The notes: generated from the letters alone by a model not told the origin. A stretch of 37,347 bases of DNA from an uncultured Gammaproteobacteria bacterium (GCA_903942465.1 CAJAPA010000104.1:1-37347), one strand, 5' to 3'; positions 19,641 to 29,928 are shown, counted from the stretch's first letter. Made by a program: numbers and translations.

Positions 19641-19651
19641 GACGTAATCCT

Positions 19652-20494
19652 CTATTTTTTGACGGTCACCAGAGTTCCGGGAGAAGCAACACGGGTATGC
19701 AGATTGAAGGTGCTTCCGGCAACCAGAATGTGGATACGCAGACCCAACATGCATACCGGCTGACCTTCGTCGACCTGATCCATGGACGAGAAAGTCAGAT
19801 CGGAGGCATCGACCACGGTCACGCCGCCCGACCCGCCCACTTCCAGTACGTTTTCCGGACTGATGAAGGCGGCGGAATCCTCATCCAGTCCGATACCGAT
19901 GGCGAAGGGGTTGTAAGCCAAAGCCGCGGTCAGACGACCCAGACGGTCACGCTGCCGGAAATGCTGGTCGATCACAAAACGGTTGGTCAGCCCGAGCCCC
20001 GGTGCCAGGCGGACATTGCCGGCTACCGGCGTGGAGCCTTCTTCACCGAAGGCAATCATGTGTTCGCTCAGGAAGCTGGCACCGGCGCTGGTTCCGCAGA
20101 TGTGCACGCCATGGGCATTGAGCTCCCGCAGGCGTTTGGCCACCGGCGTGCCGCCAAGCAGGGTCGCCAGACGCAATTGACTGCCTCCGGTCAGAAACAC
20201 TCCGGTGACGCCATCGAATACCGCCAGCCGGGCGGGATCGGAGGCATCGCTGCGTTGCTCGAAATCCACGGATACCGCGTACTTGGCACCGAGCGCCGTG
20301 AAAATGCGTTCGTACTTCGGCCCGGTTTCCAGCAGACGGCTGGCGGTGGGAATAATGACGATGCGCGCCTTCTTTCCGCCACATAATTCAACGAAACGAC
20401 TCAGGATCTGGGGATTGTTTTCCTTGACTTCGGCACCGCCGACCGGAATGATCCAACCGCGCGACTTGCCTTTGGGGGAACGACTGGGACACAT
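19652..20494 (-). CDS. cphB: Cyanophycinase (S51 peptidase)
   Basis: GWIIPVGGAE...VFLTGGSQLRLATLLGGTPVAKRLRELNAHGVHICGTSAGASFLSEHMIAFG; ATG at 20494. Confidence 0.94.
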   Translation of the reverse strand: MCPSRSPKGKSRGWIIPVGGAEVKENNPQILSRFVELCGGKKARIVIIPTASRLLETGPKYERIFTALGAKYAVSVDFEQRSDASDPARLAVFDGVTGVFLTGGSQLRLATLLGGTPVAKRLRELNAHGVHICGTSAGASFLSEHMIAFGEEGSTPVAGNVRLAPGLGLTNRFVIDQHFRQRDRLGRLTAALAYNPFAIGIGLDEDSAAFISPENVLEVGGSGGVTVVDASDLTFSSMDQVDEGQPVCMLGLRIHILVAGSTFNLHTRVASPGTLVTVKK

Positions 20495-20745
20495 GCTGGA
20501 AAGGACTCCGTTGTTTTTATTCGAATGCGCCAGCCAAACCGGGTTCAGACCGCCACGAACAGCCATTATTGCCGAAAAAACACGGCTTGGCACGGCTTAT
20601 CTGAAGCCGTCAAGGGCACTGCCGGATGCTTTTATGGCATAGTGTTGGCTGAAAACAACGCTCCGGAACACCCGCGCATGGCAATAAAGCCCCCCTCAAC
20701 ACCAGCAATGGCCGTACACCGGCCGTACCTCCGGGCGGTTCGGGC

Positions 20746-21201
20746 ATGAACACCGTGAATGTGCGGATGGCCACCCCCTCCGATTTACGCGAATTGGCCG
20801 AGCTGTTCGACGGCTACCGGCAGTTCTATCTTCAGGCACCCGACCTCGAACGCGCCCGCGACTTCATCGAAGAGCGACTGGCGCGCAATGATTCCTGGAT
20901 TCTCGTGGCCGAGCGCGGCGACTCCTTGGTCGGCTTCAGCCAGCTGTATCCCAGCTTCAGCTCGACCCACACCAGCCGCATCGCCATTCTCAATGATTTG
21001 TTCGTGGCCGCTCCGGCGCGGCGCTCCGGCGTTGCCGCAGCCCTGCTGCTGGCCTCACAGGATCTTGGCCGCAAACTGGGACTCAGCGCTCTGGAGCTTT
21101 CAACCGCCATCGATAACACCGGTGCCCAGGCCCTTTACCGGAAACACGGCTGGATCCGGGATACTGAATTCCATGTGTTCACCCGTTCGCTCACGGACTG
21201 A
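20746..21201 (+). CDS. GNAT family N-acetyltransferase
   Basis: VRMATPSDLRELAELFDGYRQFY...ILNDLFVAAPARRSGVAAALLLASQDLGRKLGLSALELSTAIDNTGAQALYRKHGW. Confidence 0.93.
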   Translation: MNTVNVRMATPSDLRELAELFDGYRQFYLQAPDLERARDFIEERLARNDSWILVAERGDSLVGFSQLYPSFSSTHTSRIAILNDLFVAAPARRSGVAAALLLASQDLGRKLGLSALELSTAIDNTGAQALYRKHGWIRDTEFHVFTRSLTD

Positions 21202-21204
21202 AGC

Positions 21205-21675
21205 ATGAAAAAATGGCTTCTGATCGCCGTGTTCGGACTTGGGGTTTTCGCACTTGGCCGGTACAGTGCGACCGATTACCCGCAGTCCTCCGGCCCAATC
21301 ACCGCTAACGTCGAAAGCCCAGACAGCATGTCCGACGGTGGCGGCGCTGACGGCATCGCCGAGGCCTATACCCGACGTCTTCAGGATGTCCCGGTACAAG
21401 CCGAGGGCCGCGTCGTGAAAGTGCTGCCCGATGACAATCAGGGCAGCCGACACCAGCGTTTCCTGCTCGATACCGGCCATGGCCATACCGTGCTGATCGC
21501 GCACAACATCGATCTTGCGCCCCGTATTGACGGCCTTGAGCGCGGAGACCGGGTCGCCTTCAAAGGCGAATATGTCTGGAATGACAAGGGTGGCGTCGTG
21601 CATTGGACGCATCATGACCCGAAAGGACGCCATCCCGGCGGCTGGTTGCACCATGACGGACGAACCTATCAGTAA
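21205..21675 (+). CDS. DUF3465 domain-containing exported or membrane-anchored protein
   Basis: N-terminal hydrophobic segment; GRVVKVLPDDNQGSRHQRFLLDTGHGHTVLIAHNIDLAPRIDGLERGDRVAFKGEYVWNDKGGVVHWTHHDPKGRHPGGWLHHDGRTYQ. Confidence 0.85.
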   Translation: MKKWLLIAVFGLGVFALGRYSATDYPQSSGPITANVESPDSMSDGGGADGIAEAYTRRLQDVPVQAEGRVVKVLPDDNQGSRHQRFLLDTGHGHTVLIAHNIDLAPRIDGLERGDRVAFKGEYVWNDKGGVVHWTHHDPKGRHPGGWLHHDGRTYQ

Positions 21676-21709
21676 TCCCGAAATTGCCGCAATGCTTTAA
21701 ACTAGGCCC

Positions 21710-22375
21710 ATGAAACTCCACTTTCGAATCGTCGCCATCGCGCTGCTGGCCTTCATCGGCGCTTGCGGAAAACAAGCCTCGCAGGTCAGTCAGGAAATTG
21801 CCATACCCGGCGTCGATGCCGCCGGTGAACGCAGCGCCCTGGAAGTTCCGGTGGCCGATTATCCGCGGGTCGTGCTTACGACCGATGCCGGCGCGGTTGT
21901 CATCGAACTTTATGCGGATAAAGCACCGCTGACGGTACGCAGCTTCATGACCTATGTTGAAGCGGGACACTACGACAATACCGTTTTTCACCGGGTGATC
22001 GGCAACCTGCTGGTGCAGGGTGGCGCCTATACACCGGAGTACCGTCTCAAACCGGACCGTGGCTTCATCCGCAGTGAAGCGAATAACGGCCTGCGCAATC
22101 TGCGCGGCACGGTAACTGCGGCACGCCGTGCCAACGACCCGGATTCCGCCGGCGCGCAGTTTTTCATCAATGTCGTCGACAACCCGCAATTCGATTTCGT
22201 CTCGATGGCCGATGCCAGAAGCCGCGGCTACACGGTTTTCGGCCGCGTCATCGAGGGCATGGAGGCCATTGACGGCATGCGCAGCGTGAAAGTCGGCCCG
22301 CGCGCCGGTATCGGCGATGCCACGCCGGTCAAACCGATCATCATCCGTCAGATCCGGGCGACGGAAACGCCGTGA
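21710..22375 (+). CDS. Cyclophilin-type peptidyl-prolyl cis-trans isomerase, lipoprotein-like
   Basis: LLAFIGACGK lipobox; YADKAPLTVRSFMTYVEAGHYDNTVFHRVIGNLLVQGGAYTPEY...DSAGAQFFINVVDN. Confidence 0.93.
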   Translation: MKLHFRIVAIALLAFIGACGKQASQVSQEIAIPGVDAAGERSALEVPVADYPRVVLTTDAGAVVIELYADKAPLTVRSFMTYVEAGHYDNTVFHRVIGNLLVQGGAYTPEYRLKPDRGFIRSEANNGLRNLRGTVTAARRANDPDSAGAQFFINVVDNPQFDFVSMADARSRGYTVFGRVIEGMEAIDGMRSVKVGPRAGIGDATPVKPIIIRQIRATETP

Positions 22376-23112
22376 GTCAAATCTTCATCTCCGATCTGCA
22401 TCTGGATGCGGCGCGTCCGGAAACCACCGCCGCGTTCCTCGAACTGCTGGCAGCTCGATGCCGTGGCATCGAAGCCCTCTACATCCTCGGCGATCTTCAT
22501 GAAGCCTGGATCGGCGATGACGAGGACAGCGAACTCGCGCTGCAGACGCAGCAGGCCCTCGCCGCCTGCAGCGCCAGCGGCACCCGGATTTTCGTGCAGC
22601 GTGGCAACCGCGACTTCCTGCTCGGCCCGGTCTTCGCCGAACGCATCGGAGCCCAGCTACTGCCCGACTATGCCGTCATTTCCTGTGCCGGTGAACCCGC
22701 CCTGCTGATGCATGGCGATCTGCTGTGCACCGAGGACCGCGAGTATCTCGCTTTCCGCAATCAGGTCCGTGATCCGGTTTGGCAACAGCATTTCCTGTCA
22801 CAGCCTCTTTCGGCACGGCGCGCATTCGCCGAACAGGCGCGGCAGGCCAGTCAAAGCCGGCAGCAGGGACTGAAAGATACCCAACAACTCGAAAGCATCA
22901 CCGATGTCTCACCGGATGCGGTTATGGGTACAATGCGCCACTACGGCGTCAAGCGGATGATTCACGGCCATACCCACCGTCCGGCACGGCATGCGCTTGA
23001 ACTCGACGGCTTGCCGGCTGAACGGATCGTGCTGGGCGATTGGTACACCCAGAGCTCACACCTCGCGGCAGCGGGCAACAGCCTCAAACTGCATTATTCG
23101 CCAGCGCCGTGA
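22372..23112 (+). CDS. lpxH: UDP-2,3-diacylglucosamine diphosphatase (GTG start)
   Basis: IFISDLHLDAARPETTAAFLELL...YILGDLHEAWIGDDE...VQRGNRDFLLG...LLMHGDLLCTEDREYLAFRNQVRDPVWQQHFL...HGHTHRPARH. Confidence 0.94.
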   Translation: MSQIFISDLHLDAARPETTAAFLELLAARCRGIEALYILGDLHEAWIGDDEDSELALQTQQALAACSASGTRIFVQRGNRDFLLGPVFAERIGAQLLPDYAVISCAGEPALLMHGDLLCTEDREYLAFRNQVRDPVWQQHFLSQPLSARRAFAEQARQASQSRQQGLKDTQQLESITDVSPDAVMGTMRHYGVKRMIHGHTHRPARHALELDGLPAERIVLGDWYTQSSHLAAAGNSLKLHYSPAP

Positions 23113-23893
23113 TGCCACGCATTTCGTCGGGCGTGAATCCGGCGAGCCGGCGTGCTTCGGCATTGTAAGGCCCGCGCAAAGCACCGCGGCCGACACCCTG
23201 CAACAGATCGAGAAAGGTGATTTCCGGATCACAGCCGCGCGCCTGGCAGCAGAAGTTGAACCACTGCGTGCCGATGGCAACATGGCCCACCTCCTCACGC
23301 AAAATGATTTCCAGCACCGCCACCGAATCGCCATCGCCGGTCTGGTCGAATTTCGCAATCATGCCCGGCGTCACGTCCAATCCGCGCGCCTCAAGCACGC
23401 GCGGCACCAGCGCCATGCGTGCCAGACAGTCATCACGGGTCCGCAGCGCCATCTCCCAGAGCCCGTCATGGGCCGTAAAGTCGCCATAGGCATAGCCCAT
23501 GCCGGCAAGACGGTTCTGCAACAGCCGGAAATGCCGCGCTTCGTCGGTGGCCACACTGATCCAGTCCGTGTAAAACCCGGCAGGCATATCCGGAAAGCGC
23601 TGCACCGCATCGCAGGCCAGATCAATGGCGTTGAATTCGATATGGGCAATGGCATGCAGCAGCGCGGCGCGGCCCTCCACCTGCAGCAGGCTGCGCTTGG
23701 GCAGCGATTTCGGCGGAACCAGTGCCGGCCGCTCGGGACGCCCGGGTCTTGCCACGTCCTCTCCTTGCGCGGAAACGTCGATACCGAAACCGGACTCTGC
23801 CGCTGCGGCCAAGGCATCCACCGCCGCCAGCTTGGCCTCTACCGAATCCGCCATCAACACAAGGCGGGCTAAAAGGCGAAGATCGCTCGCCAT
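23084..23893 (-). CDS. DUF455 family ferritin-like protein
   Basis: AIAHIEFNAIDLACDAVQRFPDMPAGFYTDWISVATDEARHFRLLQNRLAGMGYAYGDFTAHDGLWEMA...REEVGHVAIGTQWFNFCC. Confidence 0.9.
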   Translation of the reverse strand: MASDLRLLARLVLMADSVEAKLAAVDALAAAAESGFGIDVSAQGEDVARPGRPERPALVPPKSLPKRSLLQVEGRAALLHAIAHIEFNAIDLACDAVQRFPDMPAGFYTDWISVATDEARHFRLLQNRLAGMGYAYGDFTAHDGLWEMALRTRDDCLARMALVPRVLEARGLDVTPGMIAKFDQTGDGDSVAVLEIILREEVGHVAIGTQWFNFCCQARGCDPEITFLDLLQGVGRGALRGPYNAEARRLAGFTPDEMRGITALANNAV

Positions 23894-23898
23894 GCGAG

Positions 23899-25362
23899 TT
23901 AGACGGATTTTGCTTTCGCGGCGTCGCTGCGCGCCTGCTCCAGCTTCTCGAAATAGCCGGGCTCGATACCGGTGATGTATTCCCCGGTGAAGCAGGATGA
24001 ATCGAAATCCGCCACTTTGCGTTTCGGTCCGGAAACGGCGTCTTCCAGATCGGCGATATCCTGGTAGATCAGCCAGTCGCAGCCCAGCAGCTGCTGGATC
24101 TCGGCTTCGGTGCGGCCGTGCGCGACCAGCTCCGAGGCAGCCGGCATGTCGATGCCGTAAACGTTCGGGAAACGGACCGGCGGCGCGGCTGAAGCCAGAT
24201 AGACCTTGCGGGCACCGGCTTCACGCGCCATCTGCACGATCTGCTGCGAGGTCGTGCCGCGCACGATCGAGTCATCGACCAGCAGCACCACCCGGTCCTT
24301 GAACTCGAGCGGAATCGGATTGAGCTTGCGCTTGACCGACTGCACGCGCTGGCTCTGTCCGGGCATGATGAAGGTGCGCCCGATGTAGCGGTTCTTGATG
24401 AAGCCCTCGCGGTATTTCACGCCCAGGAGGCTGGCGATTTCCAGCGCGGCGTCGCGTGAGGTGTCCGGAATCGGAATGACGGTATCGATGTCATGATCCG
24501 GCCGCAGACGCAGGATTTTTTCGCCGAGTTTGACGCCCATACGCATGCGCGCCTTGTGCACGGAGATGTCATCCATCATCGAATCGGGACGGGCGAAATA
24601 TACGAATTCAAAAATGCAGGGCGTGTGTTTCCGCCCGGGTGCCGCCTGATGCGTGAACAGCTTGCCGTCATCGGTGATGACCACGGCCTCGCCGGGGGCG
24701 ATATCGCGCAAACGGGTGAAGCCCAGGATATCGAGCGCGACTGATTCGGAGGCGACCGCGTATTCATCGGTCAGCAGGGTTTCGCGTTTGCCCAGCACCA
24801 GGGGCCGGATCCCGTTCGGATCACGGAAGGCCAGCAGCCCCAGACCCATGACCGTCGCCACCACGGAATACCCGCCGGAAACCCGGCGGTGCACGCCCTC
24901 GACCGCTTTCAGTGCGGATTGGGGATTCAACGCCCCCTGCTCCAGCAATTCATGGGCCAGCACGTTCAACAACACTTCGGAATCGGACTGGGTATTGATG
25001 TGCCGGTGATCCTGCTCGGAAACTTCCCGGCGCAGGGTTTCGGTATTGGTCAGATTGCCGTTGTGCGCCAGCGACAGACCGAACGGCGCATTGGCATAGA
25101 ACGGCTGGGCTTCATCGCTGCCGGACGAGCCGGCAGTCGGATACCGGCAATGACCGATGCCGACATGTCCGCGCAGACGGGCCATCTGTTGCGGCCCGAA
25201 GACATCACTGACCAGACCGTTTCCCTTGTGCAGATTGATGCGTTGTCCGGACACGGTGGCGATGCCGGCGGCGTCCTGTCCGCGGTGTTGCAGCACCGTG
25301 AGTCCGTCATAAAGTGCCGCGGCAACATCCGTGGTACCGACGATTCCGAGTATTCCGCACAT
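23899..25362 (-). CDS. purF: Amidophosphoribosyltransferase
   Basis: [37 protein letters not shown]...[27 protein letters not shown]. Confidence 0.97.
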   Translation of the reverse strand: MCGILGIVGTTDVAAALYDGLTVLQHRGQDAAGIATVSGQRINLHKGNGLVSDVFGPQQMARLRGHVGIGHCRYPTAGSSGSDEAQPFYANAPFGLSLAHNGNLTNTETLRREVSEQDHRHINTQSDSEVLLNVLAHELLEQGALNPQSALKAVEGVHRRVSGGYSVVATVMGLGLLAFRDPNGIRPLVLGKRETLLTDEYAVASESVALDILGFTRLRDIAPGEAVVITDDGKLFTHQAAPGRKHTPCIFEFVYFARPDSMMDDISVHKARMRMGVKLGEKILRLRPDHDIDTVIPIPDTSRDAALEIASLLGVKYREGFIKNRYIGRTFIMPGQSQRVQSVKRKLNPIPLEFKDRVVLLVDDSIVRGTTSQQIVQMAREAGARKVYLASAAPPVRFPNVYGIDMPAASELVAHGRTEAEIQQLLGCDWLIYQDIADLEDAVSGPKRKVADFDSSCFTGEYITGIEPGYFEKLEQARSDAAKAKSV

Positions 25363-25373
25363 AAAAAGCCTTT

Positions 25374-26273
25374 TTAGGGATGCTTGACCACAATGCCGTC
25401 GATACCGGTTTTCTGCTTCACCGCTGCCAACAGGGCTGTCGCCGCCTCGCGGCTGTGCTCCGGACCGATGCGGACACGGTAACGCCGACCGGTTTCGGTT
25501 TCGACCGGCTGGATATAACTGGTGAATCCGGCTGCACGCGCCTTGTCACGCAGTGACTGGGCAGCCTGTTCGCTGGCCGGCGCACCGATCTGTACGGCGA
25601 AGCCTTTGGCGTCACTGGAAGGCTCCGGCTTCGCCGCGGTCTTGGTCGGTGGCGGCACGCTTACGGGTTTGGTCACGGCCGCAACCGGAGCGCTTGCCAC
25701 CGCGGCATCGGCTGTTTTGGCCGGTGCGGGGGCGGGCGCAGCGGACTGCACCGGTAGGGATGCGGAACCGGTTTGGCCAGGAGCTACGGCATCCATGGCC
25801 ACCACCGTGCCACCGGAAACCACCGCCGTGCTACGCAGACGGGCGGCCTCGGCCAGATCACGGCTGTCATAGGGGCCGATTCGAATCCGGAATCGCTGGC
25901 CATTGCTCTGGATGAGCGGCACCAGCTTCTGGGCTTTCAGGCCTTCGGCAATGGCTTTGGCCTGGGTCTCGTCCGCCGCCGTGATCACCACGGCGTAGAG
26001 ACCGGCCGCTACGGCGGCATCATCGGCGACCGAAATCGGTTCCGGCTCGGGCAATTCAGGCAACTCAGCCGGACTTGCAGCCGCAGGCTGATCGAGCGGA
26101 ATGTCGATGGTCTTGATGCCGTCGGCATCGGGCTCGTCGGGAATATTCAGGGAAACATCGGCACTGTCCGGATCACGCACATCGGGGCTTCGGAGCAGCA
26201 TCGGAACGAAGATGAGTGCGAGTGCCGCCAGAACGACGGCGCCGATCAGGCGTTGTTTCAACGGTGCTTCCAT
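25374..26273 (-). CDS. SPOR domain-containing protein (DedD-like), two SPOR-like repeats
   Basis: [27 protein letters not shown] membrane anchor; [19 protein letters not shown]...[12 protein letters not shown] and [25 protein letters not shown]...[13 protein letters not shown]. Confidence 0.88.
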   Translation of the reverse strand: MEAPLKQRLIGAVVLAALALIFVPMLLRSPDVRDPDSADVSLNIPDEPDADGIKTIDIPLDQPAAASPAELPELPEPEPISVADDAAVAAGLYAVVITAADETQAKAIAEGLKAQKLVPLIQSNGQRFRIRIGPYDSRDLAEAARLRSTAVVSGGTVVAMDAVAPGQTGSASLPVQSAAPAPAPAKTADAAVASAPVAAVTKPVSVPPPTKTAAKPEPSSDAKGFAVQIGAPASEQAAQSLRDKARAAGFTSYIQPVETETGRRYRVRIGPEHSREAATALLAAVKQKTGIDGIVVKHP

Positions 26274-26297
26274 GTGAACCTCCGGTGGAAGCGTCAA

Positions 26298-27563
26298 TTA
26301 TACTCCGACTGCCTCCGGCTGCGGGAGACGCATCACTGCCTCGAGCGTATGAAATGAGCCGAAAACCAGGATGCGCCGGCCACGGCTGTCGGCCAGTGCG
26401 GCGGCATAGGCGGTGGCGACATCGGGGTGAATGCGGTAATCCGCAGGCGTCAATGCCGCCGAAAGCTGCTCCTGCCAGTCTTCTGCCGATAAGGCCCGTT
26501 CCGCCGGTTCGGCCATGACACCGACATGCCAGAACCCGATCAACGGCGCGAGCTGGGCCAGCATCCCGGCAATGTCCTTGTCCTTCAGGGCGCTGAATAC
26601 CGCCAAGGTCGGTTTCGGGTCAACCTTCAGCCACGCCACCAATTGCGCCACCGACTGCGGATTATGGGCGACATCCAGAATGACTTCCGGATCGGTCCGC
26701 CAGCGCTGCAAGCGGCCGGTCACCGCGGTCGCCGCCACGCCCGTTGCCCAGGCCGTGTCGGCAAGGGTCAAGCTGGAGGCGCGCAAGGCTGCAATGGCGC
26801 AGGCGGCGTTCTGGATCTGTGCCGGCGCCTTCAGCTGCGGATACGGCAGATCCAGACTGAAGCCGGGCTCGCGCCAGACCCAATGTGAATCGAGATGATC
26901 GATCAGATAGTCACTGTAGGCGCGGATGCAGTAAACACCGTGTTCATAGGCGAAACGCAGCACGGAAGATGGCGGATCCTTCTCGCCCAAAATGCAGGGG
27001 CGACCGGGGCGCATGATTCCGGCCTTCTCGAAACCGATGGCCTCACGGTCATTGCCGAGATAAGCCTGATGATCGAGATCCACGGTGGTGATGACTGCGA
27101 TATCGGCATCGATGATGTTGACCGCATCCAAACGGCCACCCAAACCGACTTCAAGGATGGCCAGATCCAATCCGGCACGGGCAAACAGATAAAGCGCCGC
27201 CAAAGTGCCGAATTCGAAATAGGTCAACGCAATGTCCGCCCTGGCGGCTTCGATGGCTTCGAAGGCCTGCACAAGATCGGCATCGGAGACCTCCGTGCCA
27301 TCGATGCGGATCCGCTCGTTGTAGCGCAGCAGATGCGGCGAGGTGAAGGCTCCGGTCCGGTATCCCGAAGCCCGTGCAATCGCTTCGATATAGGCCACCG
27401 TCGATCCCTTGCCGTTAGTGCCGCCCACGGTGATGACCGGGCACGGCAGCTGGAGCAGCTCCAGGCGTTCCGCTACGGCACGCACACGCTCCAGACCCAT
27501 CGCGATGGCCTGCGGATGGGTGCCGAGCTGATAGTGCAGCCATTGATCAAGCGTGCGTTTCAT
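26298..27563 (-). CDS. folC: Bifunctional folylpolyglutamate/dihydrofolate synthase
   Basis: TVGGTNGKGSTVAYIEAIARASGYRTGAFTSPHLLRYNERIRIDG...LDVAHNPQSVAQL. Confidence 0.95.
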   Translation of the reverse strand: MKRTLDQWLHYQLGTHPQAIAMGLERVRAVAERLELLQLPCPVITVGGTNGKGSTVAYIEAIARASGYRTGAFTSPHLLRYNERIRIDGTEVSDADLVQAFEAIEAARADIALTYFEFGTLAALYLFARAGLDLAILEVGLGGRLDAVNIIDADIAVITTVDLDHQAYLGNDREAIGFEKAGIMRPGRPCILGEKDPPSSVLRFAYEHGVYCIRAYSDYLIDHLDSHWVWREPGFSLDLPYPQLKAPAQIQNAACAIAALRASSLTLADTAWATGVAATAVTGRLQRWRTDPEVILDVAHNPQSVAQLVAWLKVDPKPTLAVFSALKDKDIAGMLAQLAPLIGFWHVGVMAEPAERALSAEDWQEQLSAALTPADYRIHPDVATAYAAALADSRGRRILVFGSFHTLEAVMRLPQPEAVGV

Positions 27564-28207
27564 TACAGTGCGCGGTGCAGGGCCTCGCCGAACAGGGGCG
27601 TATGGTGTTGGCAGTCATTCAAGCGCACCACGGCCAGATTGTCCACATCATCGCCTTCCAGCAGATTGAGCGTGGTCGGCGCCTGCCGGAACGACCAAAG
27701 GCGGTCAAGGCCCAGACCGAGAATACGGCACAGCAGAACGCGGTTGACCGCGTCGTGCGCGACGATCAGCAGCGTGTCGTCCGCACCGAGACCCTCGCAG
27801 GCGGCGGCAAGGCCTTCCCAGGCGCGGTCCAGCACCTGCTGTAGATTCTCGCCCTGCGGCATCTGCACGGTCTGCGGCGCATCCCGCCAGGCCTGGAAGG
27901 TGACCGGGTCGCGCTCGGCGATCTCCTGGGCCAGCAACCCTTCCCAGTCGCCATGGGCAATCTCCTGCAGGCGCGGATCGATGCGCAGGATATGTTTGCG
28001 GTTTTCACCAAGCGCCGCTTCAGCGGTACTGCGGGCACGGGCAAGTTGCGAACTTACAGCCCGGGTAATGGTCACGTCACGTAGCCGATCGCCGAGCTTG
28101 GCAGCCTGGGCTTCGCCGGTTTCCGAAAGCGGAATATCGATTTGACCCTGATAACGGCCCGCGGCATTCCAAGGGGTTTCGCCATGGCGGGCTAGAATAA
28201 TTTTCAT
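27563..28207 (-). CDS. Histidine phosphatase family protein
   Basis: MKIILARHGETPWNAAGRYQGQIDIPLSETGEAQA...EIAHGDWEGL...LLIVAHDAVNRVLLC. Confidence 0.93.
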   Translation of the reverse strand: MKIILARHGETPWNAAGRYQGQIDIPLSETGEAQAAKLGDRLRDVTITRAVSSQLARARSTAEAALGENRKHILRIDPRLQEIAHGDWEGLLAQEIAERDPVTFQAWRDAPQTVQMPQGENLQQVLDRAWEGLAAACEGLGADDTLLIVAHDAVNRVLLCRILGLGLDRLWSFRQAPTTLNLLEGDDVDNLAVVRLNDCQHHTPLFGEALHRAL

Positions 28208-28217
28208 CCGGGCCGCC

Positions 28218-29780
28218 TCAGAACATTTCCAGGGACACGATGCCCGGGATGGTGCGTAAACCGGCCACTTGCGCCTGCGACACTTCGCGGTCAACGGTGA
28301 TGGCGGCAATGGCATGGCCATCGCCGGTGGCACCGAGCGAGAAATTGATGATGTTGATGCCGGCTGCGCCCAGATTCGAACCCAGCAGGCCGATGACGCC
28401 GGGGCGGTCTTCGTTCTTCATCAGCAGAATATGCGCGCCCGGATCGAAGTCGAGTTCGACGCCATCCAGACGGACCACGCGCGGACCGCGGTGCAAGGTG
28501 GCTTCGATGATGCGGCGGCCCTGTTCGCCGGCGACTTCGATGCGCAGCAGACGGTCGAAACCATCGCCGTCGCCGCCGAGAGTCTCCGAGACTTTCAGAC
28601 CGCGCGCGGCAGCTTCACTCAGCGCATTGACCGGCGTCACCCGCCCGGAAGCCGTCCCCAGCATGGCGGCCACCAGAAGTCGGCTGAGTGGCCGGGTATC
28701 CAGCGCCTCAGTGCGTCCGGCGTAAGTGATATGCAGACTGCTTGCCGCCGGCACCAGACGATTGGCCAGCTTGCCCAGTTCGGTCATCAGCGGCATCCAC
28801 GGGCCGACTTCCTTGGCGGCTTCGGCGCTGAGCGGCGGCAGATTGACGCAGCCGGCAACGGCGCCGGTTTTCAGGAAATCGATCATCTGCCGTGCGAGAA
28901 TGGTGCTGACCGCCTGCTGTGCTTCCGAGGTCGATGCTCCCAGATGCGGAGTCAGAATCAGTTTCGGATGGGCACGCAGCGGCGAATCCTTCTGCAAGGG
29001 CTCGGTCACGAAGGTATCGAGCGCGGCCCCGGCGAGATGGCCGTCGTCCAGCACGGTGATCAGGGCCTCTTCATCGACCAAACCGCCGCGCGCGGCATTG
29101 ATCAGGTAGGCGCCTTTGCGCATCTTGCGCATCTGTTCTTCGCCGATGATGTTGGTGGTTTCCTTGGTGCGCGGAATATGCAGGGTGATGATGTCGGCCC
29201 AGGCCAGCAGTTCATCGAGCGTCTTCATCGGCACGCTCATGCGGCCGGAGGCTGACGCCGGCAGGAACGGATCATACGCTGCCACTTCCATGCCGATGCC
29301 GGCAGCTTTACGGGCCACGGTCGCCCCGATGCGGCCCAGTCCGATGACGCCCAGGCGCTTGCCTTCCAGTTCGAATCCGGTCAGGCCGTTTTTCGGCCAT
29401 TCCCCGGCTTTCATCCCGGCATCGGCTCTCGGCACATGGCGCGCCATCGAAAACAGCAGGGAAACCGCATGCTCGGCGGCAGCGAGGGTATTGCCATCCG
29501 GGGCGTTCATCACCGCGATGCCGCGGGCGGTGGCGGCCTCGACATCAATGGTATCGACACCTGCACCGGCACGGCCGATGACTTTCAGATGCGTTGCTTT
29601 CGCCAGGGATTCGGCACTGATCAATGTTGCTGAACGCACCATGATGCCGTCGAATTCTTTGAGTTTATCGGCCAGAACGGCCGGATCTTTGATCGGATCG
29701 CTGGTTTCAACGGTGAAACCGGCTTCTTTGAACAGGGTCAGGCCATCGGCATGGATGCCGTCACAAGCGAGGATTTTCAT
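28218..29780 (-). CDS. serA: D-3-phosphoglycerate dehydrogenase, long form with ASB and ACT domains
   Basis: DGIMVRSATLISAESLAKATHLKVIGRAGAGVDTIDVEAATARGIAVMNAPDGNT...GVIGLGRIGATVARKA...NAARGGLVDEEAL; C-terminal ACT domain MKNEDRPGVIGLLGSNLGAAGINI. Confidence 0.95.
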   Translation of the reverse strand: MKILACDGIHADGLTLFKEAGFTVETSDPIKDPAVLADKLKEFDGIMVRSATLISAESLAKATHLKVIGRAGAGVDTIDVEAATARGIAVMNAPDGNTLAAAEHAVSLLFSMARHVPRADAGMKAGEWPKNGLTGFELEGKRLGVIGLGRIGATVARKAAGIGMEVAAYDPFLPASASGRMSVPMKTLDELLAWADIITLHIPRTKETTNIIGEEQMRKMRKGAYLINAARGGLVDEEALITVLDDGHLAGAALDTFVTEPLQKDSPLRAHPKLILTPHLGASTSEAQQAVSTILARQMIDFLKTGAVAGCVNLPPLSAEAAKEVGPWMPLMTELGKLANRLVPAASSLHITYAGRTEALDTRPLSRLLVAAMLGTASGRVTPVNALSEAAARGLKVSETLGGDGDGFDRLLRIEVAGEQGRRIIEATLHRGPRVVRLDGVELDFDPGAHILLMKNEDRPGVIGLLGSNLGAAGINIINFSLGATGDGHAIAAITVDREVSQAQVAGLRTIPGIVSLEMF

Positions 29781-29828
29781 GGGAGCTCCAAGGGGGTAGA
29801 TTCAAGGCGGAAAATTGCGCGCCAGAAC

Positions 29829-29928
29829 CCCATGCGTGGAGTCGGAAGAAGAATAACGATGTATACGGGCTACCGTGGTTGCTTGATGCAACCACAGAGG
29901 CCAGGAGACGGGGCGTCATACGCATGGG
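29829..29928 (-). promoter_or_regulatory. Nested inverted repeats upstream of serA (candidate structured leader)
   Basis: Outer 9-bp arms CCCATGCGT (29829-29837) and ACGCATGGG (29920-29928) enclose a perfect 8-bp hairpin GTGGTTGC-TTGAT-GCAACCAC (29875-29895). Confidence 0.45.
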
